A stretch of DNA of 64,000 nucleotides from positions 147,321,108 through 147,385,107 of the forward strand of contig NC_092804.1 of the NCBI RefSeq assembly GCF_040954645.1, written 5' to 3'. The position numbers and the translations under genes were made by a program. Every line of letters starts with the position of its first letter. Position 1 is the first letter of the stretch. This document shows positions 56,481-64,000 of the stretch, piece after piece. This DNA is from Diabrotica undecimpunctata. Lineage: Eukaryota > Arthropoda > Insecta > Coleoptera > Chrysomelidae. The notes under the pieces are model-generated. The model was not told the origin of the DNA. It did no database searches and saw only the letters and a list, made by a program, of their open reading frames with translations.

Positions 56481-57419
56481 ATTGCAATTCTTAGAAGTCC
56501 ATTTCTAGCTAGTCAAATATTGTGTTAAATTGAAAAATGTAACAATCCTAAAAATTCTTTTTGTATGACAAATTTTTTTTGAGTTACGGGCGAAAATATA
56601 CGCGCAAAAAGTAAAAGTTTTTGATTTTTTTTTATTGTTGTTAAATAAAAGATTAAGCACAAGATTTACGACTTGCGCATATCGTGATTATTAATACACA
56701 GTACATCCTGAAGTGATTCCAGCAAAAACATAGACTCGTATGGAAAATGTCCAATTCTGGACAGATTCCTTCAGTTACATGTTATTAAAACGAAAATTAT
56801 ATAATATTAGGCTGTTACTAAACTAAAAAAATGCAGACTTGAATTTGAAAATAATTTTAAAATAAAAAAAGTAAAAACTAATTGTTTTTATAAATATCAA
56901 GGCAAACTATATCTTAAACATATCTTATATTGACACTCTTCAAGTGCAACTGTACAAATTTAAAATACAGTTTGATGATTTTTATGTATAGCAAAAAATA
57001 TTCTTAATCTCACTATACTATAAAAAAAACCGCAAAAAAATTTTCAAGGAAAATATAATACCCCAATAAATTTTGACCCTTAAAGTAGATTTACTGCCGT
57101 GACGCTCTTTTTATTCGTTTCCGTTTAAGACCTCAATTCGTGAAAATCTGGCGCAAATCCATCATAATTGAATTTATGACAAACACGCCAGAAAAAATTA
57201 ATCAACGCGATTTCTCTGTTTGAATACCAGAAAAAGTGTTTGAGGTTATCGCATTGTATTCTTATTAAAAAGAAAATATAAAAGTAAATTTGAAAAAAAA
57301 ATGAATCCATTATAGAATAGGAATATTTACGAAAACTCTTAGGAGATCTAATTATCGTTTATAGGGATCTTTCAATAGAAACTTCCAAACTTTGACAGTT
57401 TGTAGTGGCCACATTATTA
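56481..57419. other. Nothing recognised
   Basis: A+T-rich sequence. Confidence 0.4.
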
Positions 57420-57710
57420 AAGCAACATCTATAAAATTCTTCTTCTTCTTTAATGCCAACTCCGCGACGAAGGTTGGCAATCATCATGGCTATTCTGACC
57501 TTCGAGGCAGCTGAACAATTGCCTTGAGCTACAACCAAACCACTCTCTCAGGTTCTTCAACCAGGAAACGCGTCTTCTTCCTGCGCTTCTCCTACCCTCT
57601 ACTTTTCTTTGAATTATGAGTCTCAAGATGTTGTATCTTTCGCCTCTCATCTTATGTCCGAGATATTGCAATTTCCTTTCTTTTATTGTATTTTCCATTT
57701 CCCTCTCTCT
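57420..57710 (-). pseudogene. LINE family B 3' coding fragment
   Basis: The minus strand reads TIKERKLQYLGHKMRGERYN, GRRRVSWLKNLREWFG and, after a shift, KVRIAMMIANLRRG. This is the tail after the RT. It is 5'-truncated. Confidence 0.82.
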
Positions 57711-58074
57711 GCCTATTATCTATAAAAGTGGCTGGCTTATATTAAGTGTATTTTGTCAAATAATCACGGATAGATACAAGATACAACAACACGCATAAAT
57801 GATAAAATTATTGTATCAAAATGAGTGTTCTATTCTGGCAACGTTCCGCGCGCATCTTCCGTTTTATGGTCGCCATCATGGTCCTACCTAGAAAACTGTT
57901 AGCAGATAGGTGGATAAATTTGTGTAGACTGATTTAGCAAATGATAAAAATGACCTGTAGTTCGATAAAACGCGATATACTAAAAACACCGCCGCTGTCC
58001 GTAAGAGTCGGTTTCACGTCACTTTTGAGGTCCATTTTTAGATGAATGGATACGACATCAAATAGAATTGTTGA
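57711..58074. other. Nothing recognised
   Basis: No motif. 57,840-58,020 is slightly richer in G+C and may be LINE 5' leader. Confidence 0.4.
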
Positions 58075-58830
58075 ATCAATCTAGTGCAAACGCAGCTGAC
58101 ATTTAAACTATGTTATAATAAATACATTCTTGTGTATTATCCGACATCCGACCCCGTACCAGACCATTACCCACATACTGAACAACGACTTCGGGCAGAT
58201 GAGGAACTGACAAGGACCCCCAAATCGTTAACCGGCGAAACCCTTGTCAAACAAGAAAAAAGAAAATTATCCAACGGAAAAATAGGTATATGAAACGTCA
58301 AAAGCATGTATCAACCAGGTAAATTGCATAATATTCTTTAGAAAATGAGCAGACTGAATATCAATATATTAGTAGTAAGCGAGACATGGTTGCCCTACTT
58401 ATAATATGTTTCAACAAAAATCGGTACATTATATTACTCGAAAAATATTGACAATCAACATAGACAAGGAGTAGCAATTATTGCTGATACAGAAACTAAC
58501 AAAGCAATTCAGAAACTATTATTAAAAATCAAGAAATATATATTTATGACCTTATTAAAAATACCAAAGTAATGATGAAAGCCCAAATATTAACGATATT
58601 ACTTTAGTAGTATTAAGTAGAAAACTACGACTTCCTTGGCACAAGAAGAGTAAAGAAAAGAACGGATATTATGGAAACCATCAAAACTTTACAGCTTCAA
58701 TACCTGAGGTACTCATACGTAGTGAAAAATACGTAAGGAGAATAATCTCATCTCATGGCTGCGTAACTTAAAAAAATAAAAGACCACAATAGCCATGATG
58801 ATTGCCAACTTCCGTCGGAGACGACACGTA
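58075..58830 (+). pseudogene. LINE endonuclease start joined to a LINE tail
   Basis: A frame reads LTGETLVKQEKRKLSNGKIG then NVKSMYQPGKLHNIL, RLNINILVVSETWLP, GTLYYSKN and HRQGVAIIADTETNKAI, the start of an apurinic-type endonuclease. From about 58,600 only tail-like text remains (TLQLQYLRYSYVVKNT, then NSHDDCQLPSE from the IAMMIANFR block). The middle of the element is deleted. Confidence 0.75.
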
Positions 58831-58839
58831 AATAATAAG

Positions 58840-59032
58840 ATGGGGAAAGCCAGATCAGCGTTCCTTAACTTAAAGTCTTTTTTAGAAATCACGATTTATC
58901 ATTTCGAATCAAAAACTTGATCATCAGATGTTATTTATTTTCATTATTATATGAAATAGAAGCTTAAAAGCTTCCTGAAGCTTCTTAAGAAATGCTGAAG
59001 GTCTTTGAAATGTGGTATTGCAGATATTTATA
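58840..59032 (+). pseudogene. LINE family B piece left of a Tc1 insertion
   Basis: Frames read GKARSAFLNLKSFFRNHDLS, IKNLIIRCYLFSLL and LKVFEMWYCRYL, the post-RT region of family B. The sequence is cut at ATATTTATA by a Tc1 element and resumes at 61,013 (ILRIIWLHCVNIVNVLRRNV). The two parts fit together as one LINE copy. Confidence 0.8.
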
Positions 59033-61014
59033 TACCATTCCCCAAAATTAACGCACCACCTAAAATGGACCATGATTTTAAAACCATATTTCTTCTGAAC
59101 CCTTAATTGAATTTCCATGATTTATTTTTTACATTGTAGGTATATTTCTAGTTAATGTATTATTTTTTTTTAAGAAATGTCAACGTTTTACTTATATACA
59201 GGGTGTAAAAATAAAGTTGTGTTTTTTCATCCAATTTTGCAACACCCGGTGGAATGTATTAGAAACAAACGCTACATGTTATTAATATTTTAAGTACGCT
59301 TCATTCTTTTTTCACATTTTGGTAAAAAAATCATTACGATACGTTTATTATCAAAAAAGAAAAGTATGTTCAAAGCATTGCGTGATTTTTTACTCTACAA
59401 ATTTTACGCCCGACCTCAACTCTACCATAAGTATTAAGCTATTTTTCTTGTGTATCCTAGATTGGATTTCAACAAATTTTTTTGCTCCTTGCAGATTTAT
59501 TTCTAAGTAATTACCATATTATTGTTTTCTGGGAAGTGTCAACATTTCACCTAGATATGGGGTGTAAAAATAAATTTGATTTTTCATCTTATTTTGCAAC
59601 ACCCTGTAGAATTTACTTAAATGCTACATCTTAATCTTAATACTAACATTTTTTTTTCAACATTCATCCATATCTTTATTATCAAAAAAGAAAAGTACGT
59701 TCAAAGCGTAACGTTACTTTATTGAATTGTAAAAATTTAACATTCAATTTCAAGAAATTTGAGCCAAGATGAATGTGTTTAGGCAATTACTTTAGCTGAT
59801 GTGGGCTTAAGTTATCATGAAATAGGCTTAGACAAACAACCATACGAAGCGGCGTGGATAAGGAAGAGAAAAACTTACAATACCACGACAAGATCAGTTT
59901 ATCAGGCTTCGTGCTATAAGAGAACGTTTTCTCACAATAAGACATTCACAAATACAAGTAACAAATGTTCATAATATTCAAATGAGTAGAAACACTATAT
60001 AAAAGCGTCTCGCTGAACAAGATCTGCAAATAAGGATACCAGTCAGAGCTTTAAACGTAAATCATTGTAGAAGTAGATTACAATTTGCCAGACAGCACCT
60101 TGACTGAAATGTTGATGACTGGAAGTACGTGTTGTTCACTGCTGAACCGTGGTATTGCTTATATAGCTCAGTGTGAGAGCTAATCGACGGCCTACGCACA
60201 GTGTAATATACGACCTATTACTTTATTCAATGGTGAATCTGTAATGGTTTGGGGAGGAATATCTCTTAAAGCGCAAACGGACCTTGTTGCTTTACGAAGA
60301 GATTTCTTAACAGGTGAAAGGTATATTAGACATTTTGTCTAACCATGTAGTTTCATTTGCTTCTTACATAGGAAATGATTTTCTTTTAATGAGAATTTGT
60401 GTCTCATGTCTCTCTTGACGACACATAAGTTATGGTGAGAGAAGTTTGAGATCCAATTGATCAAGACCAAATACGCTGCTTAATTTTAGGTATGCCTAAT
60501 TAGATGTAGAGATGGAAATACTCGTTATTAAGTGTTTTTGAGAAAGGACAATTGTTAAAGAATATTTAGGTTATATTTTCTTAGGCTTTATTTGTATTAA
60601 ATGTCAATAAAGTTTATGTAAGTAATGTTTTCTTTGCTTTAAATGTTGATAAAAATTTGTTACATTTAAAGTTCTGTATAATCTTTGATAAAAGAGATAT
60701 TGACATAATTTTTTTAAGAAAATCTTAAGAAAGAACAAATTTATCTCAAAATAGTAATAATATGTAGCCTTTATTTCTAATAAATTCCACAGGGTGTTGC
60801 AAAAAACGATGAAAAAACACAACTTTATTTTTACACCCCTTATACGAGTAAAACGTTGGTATTTTTCAGAAAACATTAACACATTGATTTAATAGGAATA
60901 GACCTATAATATGAAAAAAACATCATCAAAATCTAATCATTCGTTCAGAAGAAAAATAGCTTCAAACTTTTGGTACATTTAAGGTGGTGCGTTAATTTTG
61001 GGCATTAGTGTATA
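59031..61014 (+). mobile_element. Tc1-like element with terminal inverted repeats, inserted in a LINE
   Basis: The left end CCCAAAATTAACGCACCACC (59,041 on) has its reverse complement GGTGGTGCGTTAATTTTGGG at 60,983-61,002. TA dinucleotides flank the outer ends, the usual Tc1 target. Inside, a second pair of inverted motifs (GGGTGTAAAAATAAAGTTGT near 59,201; ACAACTTTATTTTTACACCC near 60,819) lies inward of the outer ends. The transposase (about 59,830-60,345) reads PRQDQFIRLRAIRERFL (HTH), SRLQFARQHLD, DDWKYVLFTAEPWYCLYSS (first Asp replaced by Ala), SVMVWGGISLKAQTDLVALR and GERYIRHFV. The section with the second and third acidic residues is lost. It is inactive. Confidence 0.88.
59165..59720. 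repeat. Degenerate direct repeat inside the Tc1 element
   Basis: TGTCAACGTTT...GGGTGTAAAAATAAA near 59,177-59,215 recurs at 59,536-59,574 (offset 359 bp). TTATCAAAAAAGAAAAGTA near 59,348 recurs near 59,679 (offset about 331). The left subterminal region has therefore been duplicated and diverged. Confidence 0.75.
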
Positions 61015-61325
61015 TTAAGAATAATATGGTTACACTGTGTGAATATTGTTAATGTGTTACGTAGAAATGTCGGGAATACTAGATTATTTATACCATCCAA
61101 GAGCGAAAATTGGAATATCTGGGCCATATTATGAGAAATAAATAGAGATATGGATGGCTTGTTGATTTCAATCTTCAAGTCAAGCTCTTAAAAAAAATAA
61201 ACCAGGGAGAAGAAGCATATCTAGGCTTTAAAACTTAAGGAAGTAGTTCATTACGTCTACAATCGAACTTAAAAGAATAGTAGTTAGTAAAGTTAGAATA
61301 GAGCTAGCGGGTAGGAACTCCTTTG
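61013..61325 (+). pseudogene. LINE family B piece right of the Tc1 insertion
   Basis: This continues the 58,840-59,032 fragment: ILRIIWLHCVNIVNVLRRNV, then IQERKLEYLGHIMRNK, then degraded GRRSISRL and VVSKVRIELAG. It ends near 61,325. Confidence 0.78.
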
Positions 61326-61379
61326 GATAGTCCTATTAGTCAAAATGAATCAATCCCTGCCCTTCGCAGATCTCAGGTA

Positions 61380-64000
61380 TTTCCTGGCCCGGAAAACTAG
61401 TACCTGCTTAGGGTCCCATGTCCAAGGTCACGGATGAAGTCTACAACAGCAGCCACGGCGGAGAAGAATACCTTCGGTACGGTGTGGATGGCGGAAGAGG
61501 CAATCCCTTGATTGTAGGGATTGTATAAAATACATTGTATAAATAAAAGAGGTAAAAAGAAAAGGGGAAGAGTGCATAACACTAGAGTCCGGTAACGTCC
61601 TATATTACAAAGGGCATAAAGAACAAAGCCTAAATGGCGTAGGATTTCTGCTTTTTAAGAAATATGCACATACGTAGAGTAATTCGTAGGAATATCTGAA
61701 GAAATTGCAATGATTAGGCTAAATGTAAACGAGAACATCTCCCTGAAAATTATTCAAGTATCCACTTCAACCGCAGTACATCCCGATAAAGAGATAGAGG
61801 AATTTTATGAGAAAATTGCAGAAATTAGCACGAATTATCACAACACGTATACGATGATAATACAACACTTCAACGCTAAGATCGGACAACGACTTTAAAA
61901 AACCAAAAACTATATAGAACAATTCGGCTCTGAAGTTAGAAATGAGAAAAGAAAAACCTTGGTTAACTTCCTACAAGCCCGCAAGTACTTATGCATTGAA
62001 CACATTCTATAAGAAAAAACCTCAAAGAAAGTGCACGTGGCTATCCCCAGCCTGTGTAACAAAACACAGATATCACACAGGACGTATAATATATATAGAT
62101 TATAACAGTAATAAATACGGAGCCAATAAGTAGCGATCACCGAATAGTTAGAGCCAAATTAGAGATAAAACATAATAAAAATAGAAATAAATTTAGAAAA
62201 ACTTGGAAAATAGACACATATAAACTAAAATCTAATACAGAACAATATAAAAGCAAGTTAAAACCCACGTAAGTATTAAACCTAGATAAACTTAGCTTAA
62301 ATAAAATTACTAAAGTCATAACAAAATCAATATTAAATGCAAGCTTAGAAATGGCAACCGCTAACAGAAAATGAAAATCCAAAATAAGTGTAGAATCACA
62401 ATGCTGAACATACTGAAGCAAAGAAAAGATCTTCTGAGACAAAATAAAAGAGACACTGCAGAATTTAAGTAACTTAATCGAGTAATAAAAAAACCAATAA
62501 AAGAGGACATTAAAAAACATCAAGAAGACCGTATAGAACAAGTCATAGAGAAAAACCGAAGTCTCAAATGCACCAAACCGAAACTAGAAAAGAAAAACAT
62601 AATAACTATTAAAAATGAACAAGGACAACTAGAAAAAAGTAAATCTGATATAGCAAACCTAATTAAAAAGGTCTACGTCGATATGTATCGTTCCAGAAAC
62701 GATCCCCCCAACTCCTCAAAGCAGAACTTGAAAAGGCAGATAACAAATGTTAACTCAGAAGTGATGCCCGAAATAAACCACGAAGAAATAGAAAGAGCAG
62801 TGAAAGAATGCTAAAAATGCTATTTAATAAATGTCTATTCGAAGGCAACATACCCGAACAATGTAATACTGCTAAAACAATACTAATACACAAAAAGGGA
62901 GACACCACAGACCTGAAAAATTATCGACCAATTTCCCTTCTTTCACAACTTTACAAAACCTTTACAAAGATTATTACAAACAGGTTAACAATTAAATTTG
63001 ACGGATATCAACCAATAGAGCAAGCTGGATTTAGAAAAGCACAGCACCTGTGATTATCTATATGCTTTAAAAATCCTAATAGAAAAGACTAACGAATACA
63101 ATCTTTTATTATGTCTGGGTTTTATAGATTATGAAAAAGTTTTTGGTAGTGTAGAACTATGGGCAATAGAAGAAGCATCAGTCAATAACCGGATCTACCT
63201 AAGGTGAGAGTATTAATACATAATATTTACGAACAAGCTGAAATGATAGTGACGTTGGGTAATGGAATCGAAACAAGACCAGTAAAAATCAACCGGAGCA
63301 TAAGACAAGGAGACACAATATCTCCAAAATTATTTACAGCTACCCAAGATATCTTTAAGTCAATAGACTGGGACAATAAGGGAATCCCTATTAACGGAAG
63401 ATACTTGAACAATCTTAGATATGCAGATAATGTAGTACTAATAGCCGACACGTGGAATGTACTGAATACGATCATTGAGGAGATACACACAGAATCCCTA
63501 AAAAAAGGACTGAAGTGAATTTTAGCAAAACTTAACTAATGTCAAACAAAGATGACAAACCTATGATAAACATCCAAGGAACAGAGATAAAACACGTAGA
63601 TGAATATACAAATTTGGGTCAAAATGTCAAGGCAAGCAAAGAAAATCAGACTACCGAAATAAGCAGACGTGTAAAAATGGGATGGGCAGTATTCGGAAGA
63701 TTCTTATAAGTCCTAATAAGGTGTCCTGTAACTTCTATAAGTCTTAAAAATAAAAATATACCTCAAAGACTGCGAATCAAAGTGTTTAATTTCTGTATCC
63801 TACCTGTACTTATATATGAAACGCAAATCTGGACATTCAGTAAAATAAACATGGAGAAGATCAGAACAATTCAGAGAGTTATGGAACGACATACGCTGGG
63901 TATCTCACTCAAAAACCATAAAACCAATGAAGACATTCATAATAGAATAAAAGTAAAAGATGCTTTCGAACAGGCAGCTAAACTGAAATGGAAATGGGCT
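61380..64000 (+). pseudogene. LINE with endonuclease and RT, runs off the window
   Basis: The longest LINE in the window. After a GC-richer leader (61,320-61,560) the endonuclease part reads FVGISEEIAMIRLNVNENIS, HNTYTMIIQHFNAKIGQRL and NEKRKTLVNFLQARKYLCIE. The linker is degraded. RT frames at 62,808-63,053 read NIPEQCNTAKTILIHKKGDT, YRPISLLSQLYKTFTKIITN and PIEQAGFRK. At 63,204-63,518 they read INRSIRQGDTISPKLFTATQ, NGRYLNNLRYADNVVLIAD (YADD changed to YADN) and LNTIIEEIHTESLKKGLK. Tail frames continue past 63,880 (WSHS-like SHSKTIKPMKTFI) to the window edge. Multiple stops are present. Confidence 0.88.

Overview
The window looks like repeat-rich insect DNA, most likely from a beetle, though I cannot name the species. 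It is strongly A+T-rich, intron-rich and packed with decayed mobile elements: non-LTR retrotransposons, Penelope-like elements, Tc1/mariner, piggyBac, hAT, pogo/jerky and Crypton-like tyrosine recombinases. I see no rRNA, tRNA or CRISPR, and no bacterial-style operons. Most long reading frames belong to broken transposable elements.

The only host gene I can support is a receptor-type (membrane) guanylate cyclase on the minus strand. It is represented by two clean kinase-homology-domain exons (22,335-22,595 and 14,761-14,920) and a probable upstream juxtamembrane exon (37,063-37,251). All three have good splice sites and matching phases. Their introns are about 14.5 kb and 7.4 kb and are filled with transposons. 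The extracellular, transmembrane and cyclase domains lie outside the window or were not found.

Layout. 0-13 kb: a mariner-type transposase remnant, minus-strand LINE pieces, a Penelope-like element (PLE) with a GIY-YIG domain at 5.2-6.2 kb, and a second PLE at 10.3-11.9 kb that is split by a LINE and fused to another LINE. 13-37 kb (guanylate cyclase introns): a LINE copy at 15-16.5 kb, a tyrosine recombinase at 17.7-18.6 kb, a pogo/jerky transposase at 19.4-21.2 kb, a Tc1 transposase split by a LINE at 22.8-25.6 kb, a hAT element with an 8-bp target duplication carrying a second hAT insertion at 26.8-28.1 kb, and a piggyBac element split by a LINE at 31.1-34.8 kb. 37-40 kb: head-to-head satellite-like repeats. 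40-44 kb: two more tyrosine recombinase elements, one split by a Jockey LINE. 44.7-46.2 kb: another piggyBac relative. 47-51 kb: two PLEs, one bounded by inverted terminal repeats. 51-64 kb: Jockey and other LINEs, a Tc1 element inserted into a LINE at 59.0-61.0 kb, and a long LINE that runs off the right edge.

The most unusual signal is that all three tyrosine-recombinase copies are followed by a large imperfect palindrome 50-180 bp past the end of the coding region, and one copy also sits between matching inverted termini. The window also holds at least seven nested insertions, which give relative insertion ages.
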